From positions 1 through 21,511 of the IMG/VR virus record IMGVR_UViG_3300046001_004025: DNA of 21,511 nucleotides; one strand, 5' to 3'. Below are positions 1 to 6,660 of this stretch, piece after piece. The notes under the pieces were generated by a model that had not been told where the DNA came from, made no database searches, and worked only from the letters and a program-made list of their open reading frames with translations. Every line of letters begins with the position of its first letter. The stretch's first letter is position 1. This DNA is from a virus. The position numbers and the translations under genes were made by a program.

Positions 1-16
1 GAATTGCCCCCCACTT

Positions 17-85
17 TGTCACATATTTATATAAATTGGTGACACTAATTCGGATATTGTCCGAGTTTCACTTCCGAATATGTCA
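17..85. repeat. Compound inverted repeats at the left edge
   Basis: Two overlapping dyads are visible. The first spans 17-44: TGTCAC (17-22) and GTGACA (39-44) flank a perfect 12-bp palindrome, ATTTATATAAAT (25-36), on the same centre. The second spans 40-85: TGACACTAATTCGGA (40-54) is inverted as TCCGAATATGTCA (73-85), with one or two gaps. TGTCA/TGACA therefore occurs three times and TTCGGA-like cores three times. Such clustered sites suit a DNA-binding protein, for example a transposase, recombinase or repressor. I recall similar TGTCA/TTCGGA repeats at IS21-type transposon ends but cannot verify this. Confidence 0.6.
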
Positions 86-98
86 ACTTTTACGCACC

Positions 99-180
99 AA
101 AAACTAGAAATAAGTTTCCAATTTGTAAACTATTGCATGAATATTTTGTAAAATTCATGCAGATAAGAACTATATTTCTA
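99..180 (-). terminator. Candidate terminator after the acyltransferase gene
   Basis: Starting two bases past the stop codon of the last gene of the leftward operon, TAGAAATA (180-173 on the minus strand) pairs with TATTTCTA (112-105). Inside lies a second stem, TGCATGAAT (134-142) with ATTCATGCA (153-161). On the minus strand the outer stem is followed by one G and a run of five T (103-99). The position and the T run fit an intrinsic terminator, although the stem is AT-rich and interrupted. It could instead be a structured RNA 3' end. Confidence 0.45.
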
Positions 181-181
181 A

Positions 182-679
182 TTATGGATTTCGATAAATA
201 GCATTATCCCCTATCTCTTTTGCCGGATTACCCGCATACTTTTTAAAAGCTTCCGTGATTAGTTTCTTTGTTACCACCGCACCCATCCCAATCATGCACC
301 CGATGGCAATGTCTTGCTTTTGATGGATCACCGCATTAAGTCCAAGATTACATTTGTACCTCACAATGGTATGTCCTCCAACCTTTACACCGCATGAGAT
401 GGTCACCTTGCTATGAATAAAGCAATCATGACCGACATGGCTATGCTTGAGCATCCACACATCATTACCAATAAATGTCGGTTGATCTCCTGTGCTTGCA
501 TCAATAGTAACATGTCCGGTTAATACTACATTGTCACCAATGGAGACACTGCCAGGCTCCCGATTCCAAAACTCTTTATGCTCGGCCGTGTAACCGATAA
601 TGCAATAAGGACCAATATAACAGTTCTCGCCTATGCTTACATTAGGCCCGATCAACGCCGTTGGATGGATGTAACTCAT
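182..679 (-). CDS. LpxA-like left-handed beta-helix acyltransferase
   Basis: This 165-residue protein has the hexapeptide-repeat pattern of the left-handed beta-helix acyltransferases from its start (IGPNVSIGENCYIG at residues 10-23) through about residue 138. It contains HVGHDC (residues 81-86), which matches the HxxHDC segment that carries the catalytic histidine of LpxA, so His84 is the likely general base. It ends with the GNPAK segment (150-154) common in this superfamily. LpxA itself is about 260 residues, so the C-terminal helical domain is missing and the substrate cannot be named; an acyl- or acetyl-transfer to a sugar nucleotide or glycan is the inference. It is the last gene of the leftward operon, two genes after a glycosyltransferase, which supports a role in glycan modification. 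It overlaps the end of the upstream small ORF by 38 bp. Confidence 0.85.
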   Translation of the reverse strand: MSYIHPTALIGPNVSIGENCYIGPYCIIGYTAEHKEFWNREPGSVSIGDNVVLTGHVTIDASTGDQPTFIGNDVWMLKHSHVGHDCFIHSKVTISCGVKVGGHTIVRYKCNLGLNAVIHQKQDIAIGCMIGMGAVVTKKLITEAFKKYAGNPAKEIGDNAIYRNP

Positions 680-932
680 CTTTAAATTGTTTATATGTTA
701 ACACTAAAAATTCACATACACATGCATCACACCTACGATTATAATCATAGTGTGGTATCTTTAATTTAATCACGCTCAATAACTCATCCTGTACATCTGC
801 GTGAAAGTTGACTATTTCGCCACTCCGGATAAATAGATCATAATGGTGCTTATGCCTCAATAAGATTTCCAAATGCTTCTCTACGCTCGGCACCAATTTT
901 TTGATAGTTGTACTTTTCTTTTGCCCACTCAT
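642..932 (-). CDS. Small hypothetical protein overlapping both neighbours
   Basis: This open frame of 96 residues has no known function. It is lysine- and histidine-rich at the start (KHLEILLRHKHHYDLF) and has a C-terminal segment with a close cysteine pair (RRCDACVCEFLVLTYKQFKDEL), a pattern seen in short phage proteins. The frame overlaps the glycosyltransferase end by 83 bp and the acyltransferase start by 38 bp. Shorter starts are possible: GTG at 893 or TTG at 860, the latter leaving only an 11-bp overlap with the upstream gene and so the most compact choice. Without it, 170 bp between the two glycan genes would be empty in an otherwise tightly packed operon, which is why I keep it. It is probably real in its C-terminal part; the start is uncertain. 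Confidence 0.55.
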   Translation of the reverse strand: MSGQKKSTTIKKLVPSVEKHLEILLRHKHHYDLFIRSGEIVNFHADVQDELLSVIKLKIPHYDYNRRCDACVCEFLVLTYKQFKDELHPSNGVDRA

Positions 933-1869
933 ATAAATCGTTTCCCATTTTAACCCTTTCGGTGGGGTTGTTTACTAAATAAGATATATGCTTAAACCAA
1001 TCACTTTGATTCTTTACCCATAACACCGGTGCATCCTTATTCTTGTTGTATGGCTCAACATCACTCACCACACATGCAATCCTTTTGCTCGCAGCTTCAA
1101 GTATCTTAAGATTAGATTTGCACGCATGCCATTGCGAATCCTCCAACGGTATCACCATAATGTCGGCATGCTCAAAGTGAGTCATGTAATTATTTGGCAA
1201 CTCGCTTGCAAGTTTTCTATTAGCTAACTTTCCCCCATTGCTAAACATACTGAAAACCTTATCCCAATAATCTTTACTCACCGGATCGGTATCAGTGTAA
1301 CCGCCCAATACCATCTCTATTCCTGGCAATGCATTAAACCTCTTTATAGGGTTTTTAAGTATTGCGATGTCGTTCATGTGTGTTGATCCTCCGGCCCAAA
1401 ATATGCGCACCTTATCCGACTCATGTCTCAAGTCGGTGTATTGTTGCTCACCCAATGGAATGCAGTTAGGGAATATCTTTACATTTTTATTATACTTACT
1501 TACCTTCTCCGCAATGCGCTCATTGGTGCATGTTACAAGGTCCGCGTTAAAGATATTGTTTATTACCCTTTTCTTTTGTGGCTCATAGTATTGGTGTAAA
1601 GGATGACTATACGGCAACTCCCAATCATCATCAAGATCAATCACTACTTTAAAATGTTTCTTTGTCTCATGCCAATCATTGTCAAATTGAGAGAATCGAT
1701 TATACAATAAAATCTCAAAGTTCCTTTCGTTTAATATCTCTTCCGTTGGTGTATTGCAAATATGGTTATATGAGTCCGGCATAAATGCCAACGGCAACAA
1801 TACTCGGTGCCAACCGCATCCGCTTTGCTTTTGTGTAACTCCTAGCACCTGGATAATCTTATCGTTCAT
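850..1869 (-). CDS. GT-B fold glycosyltransferase (GT4-like)
   Basis: This is a 339-residue glycosyltransferase of the GT-B type, expected to move a sugar from a nucleotide donor to a glycan, lipid or protein acceptor in the cytoplasm. It shows CGWHRVLLPL (18-27) near the start, VIDLDDD (76-82), ADLVTCTNERI (109-119) and PNCIP (134-138) at the domain junction, FWAGGSTH (157-164) opening the donor domain, and IMVIPLEDSQWHACKSNLKILEAAS (237-261, read in two parts) where GT4 enzymes carry the E-x7-E type nucleotide-sugar site. No signal peptide or membrane segment is seen. Its start codon overlaps the upstream stop (TAATG), so translation may be coupled. Together with the LpxA-like gene it forms a small glycan-modifying cassette. 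The acceptor cannot be told from sequence. Confidence 0.85.
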   Translation of the reverse strand: MNDKIIQVLGVTQKQSGCGWHRVLLPLAFMPDSYNHICNTPTEEILNERNFEILLYNRFSQFDNDWHETKKHFKVVIDLDDDWELPYSHPLHQYYEPQKKRVINNIFNADLVTCTNERIAEKVSKYNKNVKIFPNCIPLGEQQYTDLRHESDKVRIFWAGGSTHMNDIAILKNPIKRFNALPGIEMVLGGYTDTDPVSKDYWDKVFSMFSNGGKLANRKLASELPNNYMTHFEHADIMVIPLEDSQWHACKSNLKILEAASKRIACVVSDVEPYNKNKDAPVLWVKNQSDWFKHISYLVNNPTERVKMGNDLYEWAKEKYNYQKIGAERREAFGNLIEA

Positions 1870-2105
1870 TATTGCTTTATTAAATTAAGTATATCATCAA
1901 TCTTCATATCACTTACATAACTGTTATTATCAACAACAACCTCGGTGTATTCAATCCCATTCTTAAACAACTGCGCCATGTAGTCAATATAAAATATTAC
2001 AAAGTATGTGCGCTTTAATTCTGCAAAGTCCGTTTCAATGCCCATGTCCTTCATTTGCTTTGATACATCATCATGACATATGATTGGAATCTTTATTGGT
2101 AGCAT
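1869..2105 (-). CDS. Small hypothetical protein
   Basis: This 78-residue soluble protein is not one I recognise. It starts MLPIKIPIICHDDVSKQM and ends with an acidic/hydrophobic segment (MKIDDILNLIKQ). No motif, signal peptide or membrane span is visible. It sits directly upstream of the glycosyltransferase with a TAATG stop-start overlap and one base after the preceding gene, so it is translated as part of the same operon. A regulatory or accessory role for the glycosyltransferase is possible from position only. Confidence 0.7.
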   Translation of the reverse strand: MLPIKIPIICHDDVSKQMKDMGIETDFAELKRTYFVIFYIDYMAQLFKNGIEYTEVVVDNNSYVSDMKIDDILNLIKQ

Positions 2106-2106
2106 A

Positions 2107-2319
2107 TTATAATTTTTCTATCTCTTGTTTTACTTCATCCCAATATTCTAATTCCATTTCGTGCATATTCCTTCTTAATGTTACTATATGCTTTAAATCT
2201 AATATCTCATCTACTGCTATTAATGCACAATCTTTAGCCGCTTCATAATCTTTATCATCTGGACTATGATAAATTATCATTTTTTCTACTAATTCCTTTG
2301 CTTTTTCTTTTGGTGTCAT
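2107..2319 (-). CDS. Small conserved phage protein (KAKELVEKM type)
   Basis: This 70-residue protein is charged and helical. The pattern KAKELVEKM (residues 6-14), CALIAVDEIL (31-40) and a terminal EYWDEVKQEIEKL (58-70) resembles a short protein that I remember as frequent in Bacteroidota phages, without assigned function. It is one base from both neighbours, in the stretch of small early genes between the sigma-like gene and the glycosyltransferase. Confidence 0.75.
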   Translation of the reverse strand: MTPKEKAKELVEKMIIYHSPDDKDYEAAKDCALIAVDEILDLKHIVTLRRNMHEMELEYWDEVKQEIEKL

Positions 2320-2320
2320 A

Positions 2321-2557
2321 TCATTTAATTTTTTGTCCTAGGAACCCGGCTCCAAATATTATTGCAATAAAGGTACTAACATAGATTGGTAAAAAAAATA
2401 GTATCACCGCACACCACACACTTAAGCATGTCGCACAATCAAATGGCTTCATTCTTTTTTCAAATGGAATGCCCCATATCTTTTTTATAATGTAAGGTAT
2501 TTTGGCCACATTAACAAAATAATAAGCAAATAAAAACGCTGCAAGTACTGTAATCAT
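2321..2557 (-). CDS. Small membrane protein with CxxC motif
   Basis: I place the start at the ATG at 2557, giving 78 residues beginning MITVLAAFLFAYYFV, because it lies one base after the preceding stop, like the other junctions here. An ATG at 2593 would add 12 residues and overlap the upstream gene. Two hydrophobic spans are visible, at about residues 2-16 and 46-70. Between them is a loop with KPFDCATCLSVWCAV, where a proline-phenylalanine-acid-Cys-x-x-Cys segment leads into the second helix. Comparable small inner-membrane proteins with a P-F-x-C-x-x-C-x-S-x-W loop occur in Bacteroidota phages and hosts. The function is unknown; superinfection exclusion is one possibility but nothing here shows it. 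Confidence 0.7.
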   Translation of the reverse strand: MITVLAAFLFAYYFVNVAKIPYIIKKIWGIPFEKRMKPFDCATCLSVWCAVILFFLPIYVSTFIAIIFGAGFLGQKIK

Positions 2558-2558
2558 G

Positions 2559-2843
2559 TTAATTAATTTGGTTGTATAAATCATCATCTTCATCTGCTTT
2601 CATAATGTCAATGATGTGTTGCTTTTGATTGTAGGTTTGGTTGTAGTAATCTTCTGCTATATCTCTCCTAGTTGGATAACCGCCTGCATTAACATATCTA
2701 TTTGCTATATATGAACAAATTATCTGCTCTTTTTCTTTTTCAAGTGCTTTATTAAATAAACCATCTTTCTCTAATCTTTCAAAGATAGATTTAACTAATG
2801 TGTTATCTAAATTATAAATTAACTCTTGCATTGCAGTTTTCAT
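2559..2843 (-). CDS. KTAMQEL-family phage protein (copy 1)
   Basis: This 94-residue helical, charged protein begins MKTAMQELIYNLDN, has a central ALEKEKEQIICSY segment (33-45), and ends with YYNQTYNQ. This layout is one I recognise from many Bacteroidota phage genomes, where no function is known. A second, shorter protein starting MKKTAMQELLEYVKTTN is encoded at 11269-11505 on the other strand, so the phage carries two members of the family in two differently transcribed operons. It lies 28 bases after the upstream gene and one base before the membrane protein gene. Confidence 0.75.
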   Translation of the reverse strand: MKTAMQELIYNLDNTLVKSIFERLEKDGLFNKALEKEKEQIICSYIANRYVNAGGYPTRRDIAEDYYNQTYNQKQHIIDIMKADEDDDLYNQIN

Positions 2844-2871
2844 AATATTGGTTTGTTATAGGTTTAATTAG

Positions 2872-3066
2872 TTATTGGCTTTTTTTATTTAACTCATCTA
2901 ATGTTTTATTTGCCCAATTAATTAATGATATTAATGCAGCTTTCTTTTGTTTTATTGATGAATATCTAAAATCATCTTTTATAGAAATTACCTCTCCATT
3001 AAACTCTAATTCCCCATTATTTGCAATAGAGAAGTTATTTTCATAAAAATTAATATGTTCTTTCAT
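2872..3066 (-). CDS. Small hypothetical protein
   Basis: This 64-residue protein is not recognised. The N-terminal half (about residues 5-35) looks beta-rich and contains NGELEFNGEVISIKDDF. The C-terminal half is a basic helix (KQKKAALISLINWANKTLDELNKK). It lies one base after the sigma-like gene in the same operon. No membrane segment or signal is seen. Confidence 0.65.
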   Translation of the reverse strand: MKEHINFYENNFSIANNGELEFNGEVISIKDDFRYSSIKQKKAALISLINWANKTLDELNKKSQ

Positions 3067-3067
3067 A

Positions 3068-3610
3068 TTAAAATATTTTATTTAAACATAGATTTTTTAA
3101 CTCAAGTTTTGTTTTCCTAATAATATCCTTTACATGTTTTTCCGGTATATTGTAATGGTCCGCTACTTTTTTGCATGATCTTACCTCAACATATTTGTTA
3201 AAGAGTATTGCTTCATGTGCTTGCATCTCATCTTCGGCAAACTTTGCTACCAGGCGAGCATTAGCAACCTTTGCAAATTTAGGATTTAATTCGGGTAATT
3301 TAAGTTGAGACTTTAAATAGTTAATTGCTTTATCGTAATCATTCTTACGAAACTTTTTATAGAATTGAGATGTTGAGCTAAATGCCATATTAGTAATAAT
3401 CTTAATTGAGAATCCTATTAAGCCATTAGAGGCCCAAATTTCGGTTATCTTATCGCAATGGATACTCAACAATGCCAAAGCTAGTTCCTGTCTCAAGTCA
3501 TCTTGTAAATCGCTAGGGCGTACCGATTTAATCAATTGGTCAATTTGTGGATTCAAGTACACATACTCAATGATTTCATTACATGTACTCGGTTTATTTT
3601 TGCTTAACAT
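3068..3610 (-). CDS. Sigma-factor-like DNA-binding protein
   Basis: This 180-residue protein has the layout of a small sigma factor. An acidic-helical segment resembling region 2 (PSDLQDDLRQELALALLSI, 32-50, then helices to about 90) is followed by a variable linker. A C-terminal helix-turn-helix resembling region 4 comes last (CKKVADHYNIPEKHVKDIIR at 146-165, preceded by a helix that begins near residue 132). Region 2 is weakly conserved, so it may be a true phage sigma factor or a sigma-derived regulator. It is the first gene after the GAGTACA repeat region. One repeat is inverted within its first codons (3584-3594), another lies inside the gene (3554-3561) and a third is 29 bases upstream of the ATG, an arrangement suggesting regulation of this gene. 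It could direct RNA polymerase to middle or late phage promoters. Confidence 0.65.
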   Translation of the reverse strand: MLSKNKPSTCNEIIEYVYLNPQIDQLIKSVRPSDLQDDLRQELALALLSIHCDKITEIWASNGLIGFSIKIITNMAFSSTSQFYKKFRKNDYDKAINYLKSQLKLPELNPKFAKVANARLVAKFAEDEMQAHEAILFNKYVEVRSCKKVADHYNIPEKHVKDIIRKTKLELKNLCLNKIF

Positions 3611-3832
3611 ATTGACTATTAATTAGTTGTGAGGTTTTTGTACTCGTGTACGGACTTTACCTATAATAAATTGGACTATTATAATAAAAAATAAAAAAAA
3701 AGAAGAGGTCAAGGAAATATTTAATAATTGCGAGTACAGTGAGTACATTTTTTTTAATTAGTTGTTTATCAATTAGTTATGTGTATTAAAACTTGACTCA
3801 AACCGAGTACAAACCAAGTACAACCGAGTACA
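3554..3832. repeat. GAGTACA repeat cluster (candidate iterons or operators)
   Basis: Eight copies of an 8-bp core (C/T)(G/A)AGTACA fall within 280 bp. Direct copies are CAAGTACA 3554-3561, CGAGTACA 3731-3738, TGAGTACA 3740-3747, CGAGTACA 3804-3811, CAAGTACA 3815-3822 and CGAGTACA 3825-3832. Inverted copies are at 3584-3591 and 3639-3646. Four extend to the 11-mer AACC(G/A)AGTACA: 3801-3811, 3812-3822, 3822-3832 and, inverted, 3584-3594. The last three direct copies are phased at 11 and 10 bp, about one helical turn, as expected for cooperative binding on one DNA face. I noticed only one other core match in the window (13254-13261). Confidence 0.8.
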
Positions 3833-3925
3833 TTTTTAGGTTTTACCTCCAATTTGATGCCTTTCCATACAAATATACCCCCTTTTGGATTAGCAATTAT
3901 CCATTTGTCAAATGCTTTTACCGGA
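3611..3925. other. Noncoding region between sigma-like and Prim-Pol genes
   Basis: This 315-base gap holds six of the eight GAGTACA repeats. It also holds an AT hairpin, TATAATA (3662-3668) with TATTATA (3677-3683), followed by an almost pure A run interrupted by T (about 3684-3702). On the minus strand this reads as a long T-rich tract upstream of the sigma-like gene, so it may include that gene's promoter, but I could not place a convincing TAnnTTTG box. The mixture of phased repeats and easily melted DNA beside a primase-helicase gene is what a phage replication origin looks like; an autoregulated promoter is the alternative. A 59-codon ORF at 3769-3948 may be coding. Confidence 0.5.
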
Positions 3926-3948
3926 TCAAGATAAGATTTTAAACTCAT
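3769..3948 (-). CDS. Possible small ORF after the Prim-Pol gene
   Basis: An ATG at 3948, inside the last codons of the Prim-Pol gene, opens a 59-codon frame starting MSLKSYLDPVKAFDKWI, followed by a plausible soluble segment (NPKGGIFVWKGIKLEVKPKN). The last third (VLGCTWFVLGL and beyond) is encoded by the phased GAGTACA repeats, so either a short gene ends in a repeat region or the frame is fortuitous. I do not recognise the product. The 23-base overlap with the upstream gene is typical of this operon. Confidence 0.35.
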   Translation of the reverse strand: MSLKSYLDPVKAFDKWIIANPKGGIFVWKGIKLEVKPKNVLGCTWFVLGLSQVLIHITN

Positions 3949-6400
3949 GTTTGTTGTTATTTTGCCTATTTCGGCGGGTTTCTAATTTGATTCCAAATAT
4001 ATCCGAGGTCATATTAAGTCCTTTTTTAAATCTCATTTGAGAGTAATCCTTTTTATCTAGGTCGTTGATATTACAAAATGAGATGTATTCCGAGCCAAAC
4101 TCAAACCATTTGTCGCGGACAATATCATCATAATAAGCCAGGAAGTCCTCGCCAAAATTAAGTTTTACATTCTTACGATTGATTGAGTCGCTATTCTCAA
4201 TAACAGGAATACCGCTCTCAAGATATATTTGTACTGATTCAATCATAAAATTATAGAAGCGATTCCACTCGTCTTGATCCCAATCATTAAACAAAGTATT
4301 GCCAAAGAAATCAAGTGGTGAGTTCTTATGGTTAAAGAAAGAACCAAACTCAATCACTTTTACTCTTCGCTTGCCGTGGCCTCCACTATAATTGATTGTG
4401 TAATTAGTAGTAAATCCAAACTTGGGAGCATTATTGTAATCAATATAAAGCTCATCTTTATTTTTCTTTTCAACTGTCACACCTTCGGTAATCTTGGAAT
4501 AAAATCCTTCAAAGTCTAAATTCTTACGGCAATCCTCAATGATAATTAATTGAGTTGAAAGCTCAACGCGTTGGAATGCGAATGACTTATCAAGCTTGAA
4601 GTTCTTACCATCAATTGACACCAGGTTAATTAATTTACCGATGGCCTTAAAAAATATCCCTTTTCCGGCGCCACCGCCTTGGGCCTCATCTTCGGTCTCT
4701 TCTGCAAGTATTACGGCATAAGATTTGGTCGGATCCTTGTAAGTATGCAGTAAGTAACCAATTAAACTAATGGCATAAGCAATGCGCTCGGTGTCTCCAT
4801 TACAAACCTTATCAATAAATTTAGTGTATTGCACATACTCAAAGTCGATGTCTTGCTCGATGTCAATATTAAAATCAATTACTTGATCCTTCCAAACATG
4901 TACGCCCAGGTCTCCGTACTTAATTAGTTCCTTTTTATTTTTAGTGATGCGCACCACTCCATTTTTAAAAGGATAATATGCAGCGGTCTTGGTGTGCTTA
5001 AGGAAGTTAAGTTTAATGTTCTGCATAAACTCAAACAACCCTTTATTAAAATATGCATCGGCTCCCTTATATATTATCTCGCGGAGCTTGGATGGGTTAG
5101 TGCCATCAAAGTTGGATGGTAGTTGGTCGATATATGAGTTAAGGAATTTTTTAATTTGCTCCATGTTTGTCTCCGAGACAAAGCCATCTTCAACGCGAAC
5201 CAATTTATAATTAAGCTTATTGTCATAATAATAAATATAAAACCCGCCATTACTTGAAAGGAAGGAAAGGAACTTGGACCGATCAATGGTGACAATACCT
5301 TTATCATTCACATTCCAAAATGTAAGGATGCTCTCTCCATTACCGCTCTCAATATCTTTTATAAGGTCCTCGGTCTTGGTTACATCGAGGTTATGCTTTT
5401 GTGAAAGGTAGGCGGCGATATTTTTATTATCAAGCCCCTCCTCTTTTTTCTTAAGGAAGTCTCTTTTAATATTTGATGAGATGCGATTCTTTTGTTCACC
5501 AAATCCATCTTGAGACAATTGCTTTGCAGCATTAGAGAAGTTTGAACCATGTTCCAAGATAGTGTAAATAGCGAACGGCTTGTATCCTTTGCCTGTCTCA
5601 AACTCGGTTGATGTTGAGAATACTTTAAACAGTCCAAGCCCTTGATGATAATCGGCCGAGATATGCGAATCGGTTTTGCCTGGGCGCTTTAAGTAATCAC
5701 GCTCACCTTTGCGCTCAATCCAAGTCCATCCGTGCTTTTCAAGTAATGCAACGACATCACACTTATTATTGTAATCATCCCAAGGTGTAAGTTGAAAGTT
5801 AGCGGTGTCGGTGATAACTTGTTGGCGCACCTCTTTAACTACTTCGTTAAATGATCTGCATATTGATAAGATGGATTCTCTTTGCTCTAATGTTATAACA
5901 TTTATCTTAAAGTCCTTTTCTTTTGTGTACCCTTCGGATGGAGGTGCAAGCACATATCCTCCCTCACCGCGTGTCTCAATTAACACTATCTCTTTTGCGT
6001 GTGGTGTCTCTTTAAGTTCCTCTTTTGTTGCATGGCGCATCGCAAGCTTTTGGTTGCCTTCAATCTCTTCGGACCTGTAATATAAATGATACCCACCGGA
6101 TTTGGTGCGCACCACATAAAGCAAGTCCATAAGATCGCCAAGCTCCAATTTGAGTCGATCCCATAATGTACCGCTTACATCATACTTTAAGTCAACATCA
6201 ATTATCTCTAATCCTCCGGAGACTGCGCCACCGATGATGGCAATGTTGTTTGACCTAGTGTTAGTAAATTGGGCCTTCATTGTTGCCGCATCCATTATCT
6301 TGGATTGGAACTCGGTCCAAGGGAAAATTGCTCTCTTGTTATCACCTATTGGGATAACGGAGAAACCTTGATTTGCGTAGTAGTTGGCTGCTTTAATCAT
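3926..6400 (-). CDS. Prim-Pol primase / SF3 (D5-like) helicase fusion
   Basis: This 824-residue replication protein joins an N-terminal primase-polymerase domain to a C-terminal superfamily 3 helicase. The Prim-Pol signature comprises IIDVD (66-70; the metal-binding Asp68 and Asp70), RTKSGGYHLYY (98-108; His105) and a following ETRGEGGYVLAPPS block (142-155). The helicase part has Walker A GGGAGKG at about residue 575, Walker B LIIIEDC at about 617 and a sensor-like FGFTTNY further on. It would make primers and unwind DNA ahead of the fork; some Prim-Pol enzymes also polymerise DNA. The start at 6400 overlaps the upstream nuclease stop by four bases (ATGA), so the two are probably co-translated. 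The GAGTACA repeats lie directly downstream. Confidence 0.9.
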   Translation of the reverse strand: MIKAANYYANQGFSVIPIGDNKRAIFPWTEFQSKIMDAATMKAQFTNTRSNNIAIIGGAVSGGLEIIDVDLKYDVSGTLWDRLKLELGDLMDLLYVVRTKSGGYHLYYRSEEIEGNQKLAMRHATKEELKETPHAKEIVLIETRGEGGYVLAPPSEGYTKEKDFKINVITLEQRESILSICRSFNEVVKEVRQQVITDTANFQLTPWDDYNNKCDVVALLEKHGWTWIERKGERDYLKRPGKTDSHISADYHQGLGLFKVFSTSTEFETGKGYKPFAIYTILEHGSNFSNAAKQLSQDGFGEQKNRISSNIKRDFLKKKEEGLDNKNIAAYLSQKHNLDVTKTEDLIKDIESGNGESILTFWNVNDKGIVTIDRSKFLSFLSSNGGFYIYYYDNKLNYKLVRVEDGFVSETNMEQIKKFLNSYIDQLPSNFDGTNPSKLREIIYKGADAYFNKGLFEFMQNIKLNFLKHTKTAAYYPFKNGVVRITKNKKELIKYGDLGVHVWKDQVIDFNIDIEQDIDFEYVQYTKFIDKVCNGDTERIAYAISLIGYLLHTYKDPTKSYAVILAEETEDEAQGGGAGKGIFFKAIGKLINLVSIDGKNFKLDKSFAFQRVELSTQLIIIEDCRKNLDFEGFYSKITEGVTVEKKNKDELYIDYNNAPKFGFTTNYTINYSGGHGKRRVKVIEFGSFFNHKNSPLDFFGNTLFNDWDQDEWNRFYNFMIESVQIYLESGIPVIENSDSINRKNVKLNFGEDFLAYYDDIVRDKWFEFGSEYISFCNINDLDKKDYSQMRFKKGLNMTSDIFGIKLETRRNRQNNNKHEFKILS

Positions 6401-6660
6401 TTGGTTATTAATTTAATCTCATCCATTTTGTAAATAGTATAAACGCGAAACCCTTGCTCTTCAAGTTGTTCATGTCTATACTTTTGTAATTCCGAAAGCC
6501 GGCCTTTCTCGGCCTTGCATTCTATAAAGAAAGTTTTACCATCCTTGAGGATCATTAGGTCGGGCATGCCATTTTTATTGCATTGTATTATCTTTACGAC
6601 ATACCAACCGATCAACTCAAAGTGCCGGATGACTTTGCTTTGTAGAATAGATTCTCTCAA
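6397..6660 (-). CDS. VRR-NUC domain nuclease
   Basis: This 87-residue protein is a minimal PD-(D/E)XK nuclease of the VRR-NUC type. It shows the leading ESILQSKVIRHFELIGWYV helix-strand (3-21), GMPDLMIL (31-38; catalytic Asp34), FFIECKAEKGRLS (44-56; Glu47 and Lys49) and a following Gln59. Stand-alone phage VRR-NUC proteins are thought to act on branched DNA such as Holliday junctions or flaps. It lies directly before, and overlaps by ATGA, the Prim-Pol/helicase gene, which fits a role in replication or recombination intermediates. Its length is normal for single-domain phage members. Confidence 0.88.
   Translation of the reverse strand: MRESILQSKVIRHFELIGWYVVKIIQCNKNGMPDLMILKDGKTFFIECKAEKGRLSELQKYRHEQLEEQGFRVYTIYKMDEIKLITK

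Noticed and set aside
1367-1588. 73-codon plus-strand frame within the glycosyltransferase gene
   Set aside because: Shadow of the conserved minus-strand gene; composition rich in Phe, Leu and Cys, without support.
3684-3702. A-rich tract read as a third copy of the spaced promoter
   Set aside because: On the minus strand T-rich DNA precedes TAG, but the spacing is 11 rather than 14 and the box TAGTCCAA lacks the TTG end.
5380-5637. 85-codon minus-strand frame within the Prim-Pol/helicase gene
   Set aside because: It lies entirely inside a well-supported gene in another frame and has no recognisable domain. The same applies to 5074-5307 and the plus-strand frames at 4328, 4989, 5805 and 6150.
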